A stretch of DNA of 36,223 nt from Methanomassiliicoccales archaeon (GCA_028682915.1 JAJRAN010000034.1:1-36223); one strand, 5' to 3'; shown: positions 9,482-19,305, counted from the stretch's first letter. The notes: a model not told the origin generated them from the letters alone. A program made the numbers and translations.

Positions 9482-9921
9482 TGATCACCGATGATTTCGT
9501 GGCCTACGCGGGAAAGGTCCACGCTCGCTTCGACCATGCCAAGCAGCCCGAGGAGCTCAGGTCCTTGGTATCGAGGACCATATCCATGGTGGCCAAGGAG
9601 TGCATGGACGACGGCGCCCGCTTGATAGGCCATATCAAGTGCATCGCCGAGGTCGATTCAGGTAAGTACATCGCCTGCAGCGTGGTCTCGGCCGATAACG
9701 ACGCCATGTGCCGGGGCGAGCTGGAAGAGAGCTCCAAGAGCCTGAATCTGATCCTGAACGTGCTCATCTACGGCCTGGACAAGCCCAAGGTGGAAGCGAT
9801 CGTCGTCCGCTCCGCTAAGAAGGTCTTTTCTGGGAAGGGCGTGCATGTGGAGTTCGAGGACCTGGAGTTCGAGGAGCACGAGCATTGCGAAGGGGAGCAC
9901 GATCACGACCACGATCACTAA
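9481..9921 (+). CDS. His-rich-tailed protein of unknown function, translationally coupled to CobW-like GTPase
   Basis: TGATG stop/start overlap at 9480-9483; C-terminal EEHEHCEGEHDHDHDH. Confidence 0.75.
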   Translation: MITDDFVAYAGKVHARFDHAKQPEELRSLVSRTISMVAKECMDDGARLIGHIKCIAEVDSGKYIACSVVSADNDAMCRGELEESSKSLNLILNVLIYGLDKPKVEAIVVRSAKKVFSGKGVHVEFEDLEFEEHEHCEGEHDHDHDH

Positions 9922-9936
9922 GACATGTGTGTGACT

Positions 9937-12369
9937 TCATTTCTTCTTCTTAGCGGACTTTGATCTGGCGGGCTTCTTTGGCTTCGCCTCGGAAGCTTCC
10001 TTCTTCGCAGCCGCCTTCGGTTTGGAGGCGGCCTTCTTCTTCGGCTTGGCTGCGGGTTTCTTGGTCTCGGACCCGGGTTTGGCCTTGCCCTCCTTGGCCG
10101 CCTTCCTCTCCGCCTTCTTCTCGCGTTTCGGGCATTCCATGTTGACGCAGAACTTCCAAGGGCGGCCCCTGTTCATGACCAAGGCGATGGGGGCGCGGCA
10201 CGCGTCGCAGACCTCGCCGGTCATCCTCAGCGTTCCGAACTGGGGAAGGGGGTAGGTGCGCTTACAATTTGGATAGGCGGAGCAGCCAATGAACCGCTTT
10301 CCCGCGCGTGAGAAAAGCAACCGCAAAGTCGATCCGCACTCAGGGCAGGTCCCGACGGAAGTGGCCTGCTTGTTGCTCTCGCAATCGGGATTGATGCAAT
10401 GCTTCTGCGGAGGGCTTCCCCTGCGGATGAGCCGGACCACCGGAGATTTGCATTTCTCGCACGCCTCCTCGGTGGCCTCGAGCTTGGCCCCGCGTGGCTT
10501 GGGGAACGCCCTCTTGCATTCCGGGTAGTTGGAGCAGGAGATGAACTCCCCCTTGCGGGACCGCTTGACGCGGAGCTCCCCCTCACAGTCAGGGCACTTG
10601 CCCACATAGCTCTGTTCCATGAGCGCAGAGCGAATCTCGTCGCCGATGCCCTCGCGATGCTTTTCCATCGCGTCGATGACGTCCGAGAGCATGTCCTGTG
10701 ACTCCCTGACCACCTCTGGCAGGAGGGCTTTGCCATCCGCTATCTCCTCCATGTCCTTCTCTAGGTGCGCCGTCATCTTGCTCTCGGTGATGGTCTTGGC
10801 GTGCTTCTCCAAGGACATGGCCACGGCGATCCCGCTCTCAGTCGGGACGAGGTCGTTCCCCACCACGTATTTCCGATCATAGAGCTTCTGGACGATCTCG
10901 TGCCTCGTGCTCTTGGTGCCTAGGCCGAGCCTCTCCATCTCCTGGATCAACGTGCCCTGGGTGTAGCGTCGCGGCGGGAGCGTCTCCAGCCTCTCCATGT
11001 CCAACCCCAGCACCTCCACCTTCTCCCCCACATTCAGGGAAGGGAGGTCGACCTCGGTCACCCGGAAATAGGGGTAATACCTCCTCCATCCCGGAGCCAG
11101 TATCTTGTAGCCTTTGGCCTCGAACACCTCATCCTTGATGGCAAGCTTGGCATGGCGGTGCTCGGCTTTGCAGGATGGGGCAACGGTGGCCAGGAACCTT
11201 CGCACCACCAGCTCGTAGATCCTCCACTTCTCGCCCTTCAGCTCCTTCTTGGTGGCAGCCTCGGTCGGGTAGATGGGAGGGTGGTCGGTGGTCTCCACCC
11301 TTCCTCTCGAGGGGCGGATGGTCTCCTGCGCCAAGACCTCTTCTGCCTCCTGCTTGAAGTCAGATTCGCGCAGCTTCTCCAATATCGTCCTCATTCCCAG
11401 CGAGCGGGGGTAGACGGTGTTATCGGTCCTGGGGTATGAGATGTATCCCGATGTGTAAAGGTCCTCCGCCACCTTCATAGCGAGCGAGGCGGACATGCCC
11501 ATCTTAACCGCCTCGGCCAGCAACATGGTGGTATTGAAAGGGGGTGGCGGGTATTCCTCCTTGTTCTCCAGAAGGTACTCCTTTACCTCGGCCGTCGAGG
11601 CGCCCTTGCATCTTTCCAAGGCACCACTGGCCTCGGCCTCCTCCCAGAAGGGGTTGCCCTCATGGCGCCCCCGGAACTCGATCTCCTTCCTGAACTTCGC
11701 CTGAATGTTCCAGTAAGGCTTCGGAACGAAGCTGAGTATCTCATTGTGCTTGTCCACTATGAGAGAGAGTGTAGGGCTCTGCACCCTGCCCACGGAAAGG
11801 AAATTGGAGCCCACCTGCCCGGAGGCCAGTGAGATGAAACGGGTAAGTGCGGCCCCCCAGGCAAGGTCGATGATCTGGCGGCACTCGGCCGCCTCTGCCA
11901 ATCGCTCATCCGGGCGGGTGAGCTCTTGGAAGGCGCGCTCGATCTCGACCTTGGTCAAGGCGGAGAAGCGGGCCCTCTTGATCTTGGCGGGGTCCACGTC
12001 GAGCATGTCCACGGTCTCCATGCCGATGAGCTCTCCCTCGCGATCGAAGTCGGTGGCGATGATGATCTCATCGGCGTCGCGGGCCTGCTCCTGCAAAATG
12101 CTGATGATGTTGTGCGCCTTGACGCTCTTGACCGGGGCGGCATAGACCAGCTGTTTGGCCGGGGTCTTCTGCCAATCGTTCATCTCCCTGGGGTAATCGA
12201 GTTCGATGACATGCCCGCGAAGGCCGATGACGAACCATTCGTCGCCGCCCCGCTCGAAGGAGAAGACCTGAACGCCCCGGTCCCTAATGGACCTCTTGTT
12301 GCCGCTGGACAGTATGGTGGCTATGCGCGCGGCGGCGTTGGACTTCTCCGAGATGACCAGCCTCTTCAT
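9937..12369 (-). CDS. topA: DNA topoisomerase I (type IA)
   Basis: MKRLVISEKSNAAARIA, ATDFDREGELIG, VGRVQSPTL, GYISYPRTDNT, four C4 zinc motifs, Lys/Ala-rich tail. Confidence 0.95.
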   Translation of the reverse strand: MKRLVISEKSNAAARIATILSSGNKRSIRDRGVQVFSFERGGDEWFVIGLRGHVIELDYPREMNDWQKTPAKQLVYAAPVKSVKAHNIISILQEQARDADEIIIATDFDREGELIGMETVDMLDVDPAKIKRARFSALTKVEIERAFQELTRPDERLAEAAECRQIIDLAWGAALTRFISLASGQVGSNFLSVGRVQSPTLSLIVDKHNEILSFVPKPYWNIQAKFRKEIEFRGRHEGNPFWEEAEASGALERCKGASTAEVKEYLLENKEEYPPPPFNTTMLLAEAVKMGMSASLAMKVAEDLYTSGYISYPRTDNTVYPRSLGMRTILEKLRESDFKQEAEEVLAQETIRPSRGRVETTDHPPIYPTEAATKKELKGEKWRIYELVVRRFLATVAPSCKAEHRHAKLAIKDEVFEAKGYKILAPGWRRYYPYFRVTEVDLPSLNVGEKVEVLGLDMERLETLPPRRYTQGTLIQEMERLGLGTKSTRHEIVQKLYDRKYVVGNDLVPTESGIAVAMSLEKHAKTITESKMTAHLEKDMEEIADGKALLPEVVRESQDMLSDVIDAMEKHREGIGDEIRSALMEQSYVGKCPDCEGELRVKRSRKGEFISCSNYPECKRAFPKPRGAKLEATEEACEKCKSPVVRLIRRGSPPQKHCINPDCESNKQATSVGTCPECGSTLRLLFSRAGKRFIGCSAYPNCKRTYPLPQFGTLRMTGEVCDACRAPIALVMNRGRPWKFCVNMECPKREKKAERKAAKEGKAKPGSETKKPAAKPKKKAASKPKAAAKKEASEAKPKKPARSKSAKKKK

Positions 12370-12452
12370 CGGGTCTCGACCAAGCACGAGGGACTATAAA
12401 AAAATAGGCTTGACACTTCCACCTTACCCGCTCACGTCATCTGGACATGTGA

Positions 12453-12899
12453 TCAATGGATATGATGCTCGCTGAGCTCCCCGGCGATGAGGACCGGCTG
12501 GCCATGGGTCACGCCCTTGACGTTGGTAAGGTCCTTGACCAACCCTTGGATGCCCTCGACGGTCCCGTGGACCACCAGCACCTCCAGGCATTTCTCCTCG
12601 TCGAGATGCACATGGATGGAGGAGGATATCACCTGGTGATGTTGGTGCTGGACCTCCATCATGTTCTCCTTTACCCCCCCATGGCGGTGGTCGTAGACCA
12701 GGGTGATGGTCCCCACGGCATGGGAATCGTCGTGGGAAAGGGACTCCTGGACCAGAGCGTTTCGGATGAGGTCGCGGATAGCCTCCGAACGGGTGGCGAA
12801 GCCCTTCTGCGCCACTAGGAGGTCGAAGCTCTTGAGCAGCTCAGGCTCCAAGGATACGCCGATGCGGGTGACGTTGTCCATTACGTCCATAGCTACCAT
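12453..12899 (-). CDS. nikR: NikR-family nickel-responsive regulator
   Basis: RHH N-terminus (TRIGVSLEPELLKSFDLLVAQKGFATRSEAIRDLIRNAL) plus ACT-like C-domain with HQHHQV...SIHVHLDEEKCLEVLVVHG. Confidence 0.9.
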   Translation of the reverse strand: MVAMDVMDNVTRIGVSLEPELLKSFDLLVAQKGFATRSEAIRDLIRNALVQESLSHDDSHAVGTITLVYDHRHGGVKENMMEVQHQHHQVISSSIHVHLDEEKCLEVLVVHGTVEGIQGLVKDLTNVKGVTHGQPVLIAGELSEHHIH

Positions 12900-12924
12900 T
12901 TGCCGGAAGAAATATCTTTGCTTC

Positions 12925-14334
12925 CTAGGCCGGGCCCTCCTCCTTGACGCGGCGCAGGAATTGACCCCTCTCGTAGAGGCAGCGAAGGGCGAACACCGCC
13001 CTCCTCATGGTCCCATAGGTCGGCACGCCCTTCTCCTCCAGCCTGCGGAGTATGGGCCGGGGGAAGCTGCCACCAACGCAGCACACCACCATCGGCTTCC
13101 TGCCCTTCCTCGCCCACCTCTCCACCACGTCCACTACCCCAACCGTCATGCCAGGAGGCTGGAAGAGGAGGTTGAGCAGGATGGCATCCACGCTCTCCTC
13201 CGCTTGAACGATCTCGATCACCTCGTGGTACATCTGGTCGTTGACCACTCCGGTGAGATCGACGGGATTATCGACCGACGCGAACGGGGGGACCTTCTCC
13301 CGCAGCCTGGTCTTGGTCTCTTCACTTATAGTGGCCATGCGCAGTCCGAAGCCCTTGCTCTTGGAGGCCACGTAGTCGGTGGCGATGACCCCGAACCCTC
13401 CCGCGCTGCCCACGATGGCGATGCGGTCCCCTTTGATCTGACCGATGTGTGCCAATGCCTTCGCGGCGTCCAATAGCTCGAAATCGTCAGCGACGCGCTG
13501 AATGCCAGCTTGCTTGAAGACCCCGCTCACCAGGGCATCCGAGGAAGTGGCAATGGCCCCGGTATGTGAGGCAGCGGCCTTGGCCCCGCTGGGGGTGATG
13601 CCGACCTTGACTGCCACCATGGGCTTCCTTATGGAGACTTCCTTTGCCAGCTCGAAGAAGGCGCCTCCATCGGCGAAGGACTCGATGTACATGCCGATGC
13701 ACTTAGTGCCCTGGTCATGCGCAAGATGCTCTAGGAAGTCGTTCTCGTTCAGGTCCGCCTTGTTACCTACCCCGGCGCATGCCCGCAGGCCGACCCCATG
13801 GTCCTCCGCCATCTCGTACATCCCCACGAGGACGGAACCGCTCTGGGAGATTATCGAGATGGAACCGTCCTTGGGGCGGGGGCTTCTCTCCTTCGGTAGG
13901 AAGAAGGTGTCGAACCTGCGCCCAGGCACCATCACGCCCATGGTGTTCGGTCCGAGGAGGCGGGTCTTCGAGCCACGCACCGCCTCAGCGATGCGCCTCT
14001 CCGCCTCCCTCCCCTCACCGCCCATCTCCGAGAAACCTCCGGCCACTGAGATGACGAACGGTATCTCCGCTTGTACGCACTCCTCCACCGCCTGCAAGGT
14101 GGCTGCGGCGGTGACGCTAAGGATGGCCACGTCCACCTTCTCTGGCAAATCCCTCACTGTGGAATAGCAGAGCAGGCCCAGCAGGTCGTGGCGATTGGGG
14201 TTGACCGGATAGACGCGGAAGCTCCCTCCGATCAACTGCCTAAGTATGACGTTCCCCGCCTTCTCCGGTTGCGAGGAAGCTCCGACCACCGCCACGCTCT
14301 TGGGGTTGAAAAGCCTCTCCAAGTTGCCGGGCAC
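12925..14334 (-). CDS. Acyl/acetyl-CoA synthetase (ADP-forming) alpha subunit
   Basis: LFNPKSVAVVGAS, GGFSE, LGPNTMGV, SQSG, SHTGA; CoA-binding and ligase domains; no ATP-grasp beta subunit adjacent. Confidence 0.88.
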   Translation of the reverse strand: MPGNLERLFNPKSVAVVGASSQPEKAGNVILRQLIGGSFRVYPVNPNRHDLLGLLCYSTVRDLPEKVDVAILSVTAAATLQAVEECVQAEIPFVISVAGGFSEMGGEGREAERRIAEAVRGSKTRLLGPNTMGVMVPGRRFDTFFLPKERSPRPKDGSISIISQSGSVLVGMYEMAEDHGVGLRACAGVGNKADLNENDFLEHLAHDQGTKCIGMYIESFADGGAFFELAKEVSIRKPMVAVKVGITPSGAKAAASHTGAIATSSDALVSGVFKQAGIQRVADDFELLDAAKALAHIGQIKGDRIAIVGSAGGFGVIATDYVASKSKGFGLRMATISEETKTRLREKVPPFASVDNPVDLTGVVNDQMYHEVIEIVQAEESVDAILLNLLFQPPGMTVGVVDVVERWARKGRKPMVVCCVGGSFPRPILRRLEEKGVPTYGTMRRAVFALRCLYERGQFLRRVKEEGPA

Positions 14335-14419
14335 GGCGAACCATTAGTATGGCGATTTATAATGGTTGAGTGGCGCGTGCTAGCGATTGACCTCCTAAGC
14401 CTAGGAAATCCACTTATAT

Positions 14420-15226
14420 ATGCGGGTCCAGATTGCTCATCTCGTGCCCGATGCCGAAAGGTTGTTGATCGCGCTCGAAAGGGCGATCGAGGAGGCGTGC
14501 AACGAGGCTCAGGTCGGGATACTCTTCTCCGGAGGGCTGGACAGCACGGTCCTGGCCAGGCTCGCCTCGGTACGATGCCAGGTCCACCTCTACACCATCG
14601 GCATGCCAATGAGCCATGACCTGGAAGTGGCCAGGGAGACAGCGGGGGAGCTGGGGCTGGAATGGGACAGCATAACCCTCGATCGAGAGCAGATAATGCG
14701 CGACCTGCCAGTGCTCTCGGCCATACTGGGGCTCGATAGCCCCTTGGTCCTGTCTTTCGAGATGCCCCTTTTCGTTGTCGCGCGCAAGGCCAATGAGCAC
14801 CTTCTGATCTCAGGTCAGGGCGCGGACGAGCTGTTCGCAGGCTATTCTAGGTACGCGAAGATGGGCGAGGAGGAGCTGAAGGCCAGCCTCCAAGAGGACC
14901 TTGAGAGGTTGCTCGCCAACGGGTCGGGAATGGAGCGCCGGCTCGCAAGCCGCTTTGGAAAGGTCGTCCGCCATCCCTACCTCCATCAGGAAGTCGTACA
15001 GCTGGCCCGGAGCATGCCCACCTCCGAGTTCATCCATCAGGGGCAAAGGAAGAAGGTCCTTCGGGACGTGGCATCGTTGCTTGACCTTGGGCAGGTCGCT
15101 TCCCGCCCCAAGAAGGCGGCGCAGTATGGCTCGGGAGTCATGAAGGAGATGAAGGCCGAGGCCAAGAGGAGGAAGGTGCCGCTCGCTGGCCTGGTCGACT
15201 CCTTGCGCCAGGGGGAAATATCTTAA
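14420..15226 (+). CDS. Stand-alone asparagine synthase-like ATP-PPi domain protein
   Basis: VGILFSGGLDSTVLARLA PP-loop; LLISGQGADELFAGYSRY; no N-terminal Ntn glutaminase domain. Confidence 0.85.
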   Translation: MRVQIAHLVPDAERLLIALERAIEEACNEAQVGILFSGGLDSTVLARLASVRCQVHLYTIGMPMSHDLEVARETAGELGLEWDSITLDREQIMRDLPVLSAILGLDSPLVLSFEMPLFVVARKANEHLLISGQGADELFAGYSRYAKMGEEELKASLQEDLERLLANGSGMERRLASRFGKVVRHPYLHQEVVQLARSMPTSEFIHQGQRKKVLRDVASLLDLGQVASRPKKAAQYGSGVMKEMKAEAKRRKVPLAGLVDSLRQGEIS

Positions 15227-15252
15227 GCTGCGGCCGACATCCTCGGGATGGC

Positions 15253-16545
15253 ATGGAATACCAAGAGGCGCTGGACTGGCTCCTTGGACTGGAGACCATG
15301 GGCATCAAGCTCGGCCTCAGCAACGTCAAGGAGCTCCTCTCGAGGCTGGACGACCCTCAGGACCAGTTCCGCAGCGTTCACGTCGCGGGCACCAATGGCA
15401 AAGGCTCGGTGAGCGCCATGACCGCCTCCATCCTCAGGTCCCAGGGGTATCGGACCGCATTGTACACCTCCCCTCACATGTTCGATTTCCGGGAGCGCAT
15501 CCAGGTCGATGGAACGCCGATATCCAGGAAGCAGCTCTGCCGTCTGGTCCAGGAGATAAAGGGCCATTTCGAGGACATGCGCAGGGCGAGGCCAGAGGGC
15601 TGTCCCACCTTCTTCGAGGTAACAACCGCATTAGCTTTCCTCCATTTCGCGGAGCTTGGGGCGGAGGTGGCTGTGGTGGAGGTGGGAATGGGCGGGCGGC
15701 TGGACGCTACCAACGTGATCATCCCTGAATGTTCGGCCATCACCAGGATCGGGCTCGAGCACACCCGGTACCTCGGCGACACCATCGGCAAGATAGCCTT
15801 CGAGAAGGCTGGCATAATAAAGCCAGGAATCCCGGTGGTCACCGCCGAGCAGAGCCCGGATGCCCTGGGCGTTATACGGTCACGGGCCATGGAGCTGTGC
15901 TCACCCCTTCGCATCGTGGCCGAAGGAGTGGACTTCAAGCTCCTGGATTCTAGCTTGCAAGGCACCAAGCTCGTCCTGCTGCGCAATGGAATGGAGGTGA
16001 GCCTTCCGCTCATAGGCTCCTATCAGGCATCGAATGCCTGCCTGGCATTCGCGGTGGTGGAGAGCTTGAGGGGGAGGGGCATGGCGATCAATGACGAGGC
16101 CGTGCGCAAAGGCCTTGAGACGGTCAGATGGCCAGGGAGGATGGAGCTGGTCGGTCGCCACCCCGACGTGATCTTCGATGCCACCCATACCCCCCAGGGC
16201 GCAGAGGTGGTGGCCGAGGAGCTGCACCGGCTCGTCCCCGGAAGGATATTCCTGGTGATGGGCGTGCTGGACGACAAGGACCTTGAGGGGGTGGTCGCCC
16301 CCTTCGCCCAGATCGCTTGGCGCGGATACGCCGCCTCTCCACTTACACAGAGGGCCTTCTCCCCCTTGAGGGTACAGCAGGCCATGTCCAAGCATATGAC
16401 GGAGGTCGAGATCGCAGATTCCGTGGTCAACGGCCTCTGCAAGGCGCTCAGGGAGGCGGGGCCGGAGGACACCATCGTGGTCACAGGCTCGATCTACACC
16501 CTAGGCGAGGCCAAGGCCTGGTGGGACGCGCATGAAGGATGCTAG
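15253..16545 (+). CDS. folC: Folylpolyglutamate synthase / dihydrofolate synthase-type Mur ligase
   Basis: GTNGKGSVSAMTASILRSQGYRTALYTSPHMFDFRERI; FEKAGIIKPGIPVV; DATHTPQGA. Confidence 0.88.
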   Translation: MEYQEALDWLLGLETMGIKLGLSNVKELLSRLDDPQDQFRSVHVAGTNGKGSVSAMTASILRSQGYRTALYTSPHMFDFRERIQVDGTPISRKQLCRLVQEIKGHFEDMRRARPEGCPTFFEVTTALAFLHFAELGAEVAVVEVGMGGRLDATNVIIPECSAITRIGLEHTRYLGDTIGKIAFEKAGIIKPGIPVVTAEQSPDALGVIRSRAMELCSPLRIVAEGVDFKLLDSSLQGTKLVLLRNGMEVSLPLIGSYQASNACLAFAVVESLRGRGMAINDEAVRKGLETVRWPGRMELVGRHPDVIFDATHTPQGAEVVAEELHRLVPGRIFLVMGVLDDKDLEGVVAPFAQIAWRGYAASPLTQRAFSPLRVQQAMSKHMTEVEIADSVVNGLCKALREAGPEDTIVVTGSIYTLGEAKAWWDAHEGC

Positions 16546-17239
16546 GATTATTTTGAGTATGGTGAGGGAGGTCTGCCCCAATGGCGTGTTCCCGGGGAGG
16601 AACGGGGAGCAAGTGGCGGAATGGCCCCCCGACCCGTTCCACGTGCTAATCTCCACCGTGCTGTCGCAGCGAACCAAGGATGCCAACACCTACGCGGCCT
16701 CCGCCGCGCTGTTCCGGTTTTTCAACTCCCCGAAGGAGATATCGCGTGCTCCTCTGTCGAGGATCAAGGAGCTGATCCGTCCAGCGGGGTTCCCGGAGGC
16801 CAAGGCGAGGGCCATAAAGGAGATCGGGCGCCGGGTGCACGAGGAGATGGGGGATGTGGTGCCCGATGACATGGAGGCGCTCCTCACCTTCCCGATGGTC
16901 GGAAGGAAGACCGCTAACTGCGTCCGGGCATACGCCTTCCACATACCCTCGATCTGCGTCGACACCCATGTCCATAGGATCTCCAACCGCATCGGACTGG
17001 TGAGCACGAAGGACCCCGAGGGCACGGAGGCGGGCCTGTCGGGCATAGTGCCCGAGGACCTCTGGATCGATGTCAACTCCCTGCTAGTAAGATTCGGCCA
17101 GACCATCTGCCTCCCACGCAACCCGCGATGCGGTTCTTGTCCCGTTTCCATGCATTGCGATTTCTTTTCGCGCCTCCATTCCCCACCCCCTTCCGCCAAG
17201 AATCTTCGTAAGGGGCCAAGGCGGGACCCTAAAGCATAA
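16532..17239 (+). CDS. nth: Endonuclease III
   Basis: LISTVLSQRTKDAN, LLTFPMVGRKTANCV, VDTHVHRISNRIGLV, Fe-S loop CLPRNPRCGSCPVSMHC; overlaps folC by 14 nt. Confidence 0.92.
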   Translation: MKDARIILSMVREVCPNGVFPGRNGEQVAEWPPDPFHVLISTVLSQRTKDANTYAASAALFRFFNSPKEISRAPLSRIKELIRPAGFPEAKARAIKEIGRRVHEEMGDVVPDDMEALLTFPMVGRKTANCVRAYAFHIPSICVDTHVHRISNRIGLVSTKDPEGTEAGLSGIVPEDLWIDVNSLLVRFGQTICLPRNPRCGSCPVSMHCDFFSRLHSPPPSAKNLRKGPRRDPKA

Positions 17240-17265
17240 TATCGGCCAGGAGCGTGTCCAGGGCC

Positions 17266-17640
17266 GTGCACGAGGTATCGGTGATGGCGAGCATCGTAGA
17301 GGCGGTGCTGGAGGAGCTCAAGCGGCACGACATCGAGAAGGTGGAGGAGGTGCACATGGTGATCGGTGAGCTCACCTTCCTTGGCAAGGACCAGCTCGAG
17401 TTCGCCTATGAGATCGTTACCAGGGGAACGATTCTGGAGGGCTCGAAGCTGGTGATGAGCGACGAGAAGGTCCAGGTCAGCTGCACAACCTGCGGATACG
17501 CGGGCGGCGTCGATTATGTCAGCGGCGGGGGCTACGACCACGTCATACCCAACCTCTCCTGCCCTAGATGCGGAGGGGCCGTCGAGGTCACGAAAGGTAA
17601 AAGCTGCGCTGTTACCTCCCTCAAGGTGGTGGAGAGGTAG
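17266..17640 (+). CDS. hypA: Hydrogenase nickel incorporation protein HypA
   Basis: GTG at 17266 gives the expected M-H-E N-terminus (MHEVSVMASIVEAV); C-terminal zinc motif CTTCGY...CPRCGG. Confidence 0.9.
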   Translation: MHEVSVMASIVEAVLEELKRHDIEKVEEVHMVIGELTFLGKDQLEFAYEIVTRGTILEGSKLVMSDEKVQVSCTTCGYAGGVDYVSGGGYDHVIPNLSCPRCGGAVEVTKGKSCAVTSLKVVER

Positions 17641-18711
17641 ATGTTCAGGTTCAGGGACGAGGCCACGGCGAAGAAGGTAATCGAGTCCATATCCCGATAT
17701 CACCTCGATGTCCGGTTCATGCATGTCTGCGGAACCCACCAGGACACCCTGGTCCGCTTCGGCCTCGAGGACATGCTCAAGGACACGGGCGTCGAGATCC
17801 GCCAAGGGCCGGGGTGCCCGGTGTGCGTCACCACCACCAAGGAGATCGTTGAGGCCATCACTCTGGCTGAGTCCGGGGTCACCGTCGCCGTCTTCGGGGA
17901 CATGATGACGGTCCCCACCCCCATAGGCTCATTGGCCGATGTCAAGGCGAAGGGTGCGGACGTTCGGGTCGTATACTCAGTGGAGGACGCCGTCAAGATA
18001 TCTCCCGCGGTCGAGGAGGCGGCCTTCATGGCCATAGGGTTCGAGACCACCAGCCCGACCACGGCGGCGGTGTTGCTCAACCCCCTCCCGGAGAATTTCT
18101 CGGTCATCAGCTGCCACCGCCTCCTCCCGCCCGCGCTGGATGCGTTATTCAGCCTGGGGGAGGTCAGGATCGACGGGCTGATACAACCAGGTCACGTGGC
18201 CACCATCCTCGGGACCAGGCCTTTCGATCGCTTCTCAGAGGAAAGGAGGATCCCGCAAGTGGTCGCAGGCTTCGAGCCGCTGGACCTGCTGGTGGCGGTC
18301 TTCATGATGTGCAAGCAGATCGCCGAGGGCAGGCACGAGGTGGAGAACGAATATTCCCGCGTGGTGAGGGCGGAAGGTAACCCCAAGGCTCGCGCCATGC
18401 TGGAGAAGGTCTTCGAGCCAGTGGACAGGAACTGGCGGGGGTTCCCGGTGATACCGAGGAGCGCCTACGAGCTCAGGAAGGAGTTCGGCCCGCACAACGC
18501 CCGTAGCAGGTTCCACGACGTCCTGAGGTCGGCTCCAGAGGTCAAGGAGGACATGGGAGGATGCCGCTGCGGGGAGGTTCTGAGGGGAATAATCACATCG
18601 CAGCAATGCCCGGTATTCGGCAAGGGCTGCAGCCCGAAACGGCCGATGGGGCCTTGCATGGTGAGCCGCGAAGGGTCGTGCAACATCGCATTCCGGTACT
18701 CGAGGAAATGA
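17641..18711 (+). CDS. hypD: Hydrogenase maturation factor HypD
   Basis: FMHVCGTHQDTL, GPGCPVCVT, GFETTSPTTA, QPGHVATILG, C-terminal CRCGEVLRG...CPVFGKGCSP. Confidence 0.95.
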   Translation: MFRFRDEATAKKVIESISRYHLDVRFMHVCGTHQDTLVRFGLEDMLKDTGVEIRQGPGCPVCVTTTKEIVEAITLAESGVTVAVFGDMMTVPTPIGSLADVKAKGADVRVVYSVEDAVKISPAVEEAAFMAIGFETTSPTTAAVLLNPLPENFSVISCHRLLPPALDALFSLGEVRIDGLIQPGHVATILGTRPFDRFSEERRIPQVVAGFEPLDLLVAVFMMCKQIAEGRHEVENEYSRVVRAEGNPKARAMLEKVFEPVDRNWRGFPVIPRSAYELRKEFGPHNARSRFHDVLRSAPEVKEDMGGCRCGEVLRGIITSQQCPVFGKGCSPKRPMGPCMVSREGSCNIAFRYSRK

Positions 18712-18714
18712 TCT

Positions 18715-19305
18715 TCAACCCACTCTGACGATGTTCCAGTTGAAGAGCATCATGAGGGACATGATCGACGCCCAGATCATCAGAGCGATGACCGCCATGG
18801 CCTCGGCCAGAGGGACCGAGGTCGTTAGCAGCAGCGCGAGCGGAAGCAGGGAGGCGATTAAGCTCGAAATCGCGCCCAGCCTCCCGAAGACATCCGACTG
18901 CCACATGGGGGCGACCATCACTAATAGCGACGAAAGGGAGAGTATGAAGAAGGTCCAGCTCGCCACGGTGTGCGGGGTGCCGGTGTCGATGGGGAACAGC
19001 CCTATCGCGAGGAGCGCGAATGCCGATAGCATGAACATGACGGCCCCGGTGCGTCCAAGCCAAGTCCTTGGAAAGGCGAGCAATAGGACATAGGCGAAAG
19101 GCAGCCAGAGCAAAGATGAAAGGATCACGCCGGCGTTGAAGAGATCCCTGCCTCCCCCATCCATCCTTCCGAGCTCGGACAAGGTGTCCACGCCGAAAAC
19201 CCAAGCGCCGTCCTCTATGACTGCTAAGGTCCAGAGGACCGCGAAGGCCATCGCGCCGATCAGCCCAAAAGTCGCCCCAAGCCTGCGCAGCTTCTCACCT
19301 TTCAT
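18715..19305 (-). CDS. DUF998-like integral membrane protein
   Basis: Multiple TM segments; GVDTLSELGRMDGGGRDLFNAGVI resembles DUF998 proteins. Confidence 0.6.
   Translation of the reverse strand: MKGEKLRRLGATFGLIGAMAFAVLWTLAVIEDGAWVFGVDTLSELGRMDGGGRDLFNAGVILSSLLWLPFAYVLLLAFPRTWLGRTGAVMFMLSAFALLAIGLFPIDTGTPHTVASWTFFILSLSSLLVMVAPMWQSDVFGRLGAISSLIASLLPLALLLTTSVPLAEAMAVIALMIWASIMSLMMLFNWNIVRVG

Noticed and set aside
12703-13476. 257-aa forward ORF opposite nikR and the acyl-CoA synthetase gene
   Set aside because: Spans two confident reverse-strand genes; no family features.
16690-17805. 371-aa reverse-strand ORF opposite nth/hypA/hypD
   Set aside because: Runs antisense through three well-supported genes; composition typical of shadow ORFs.
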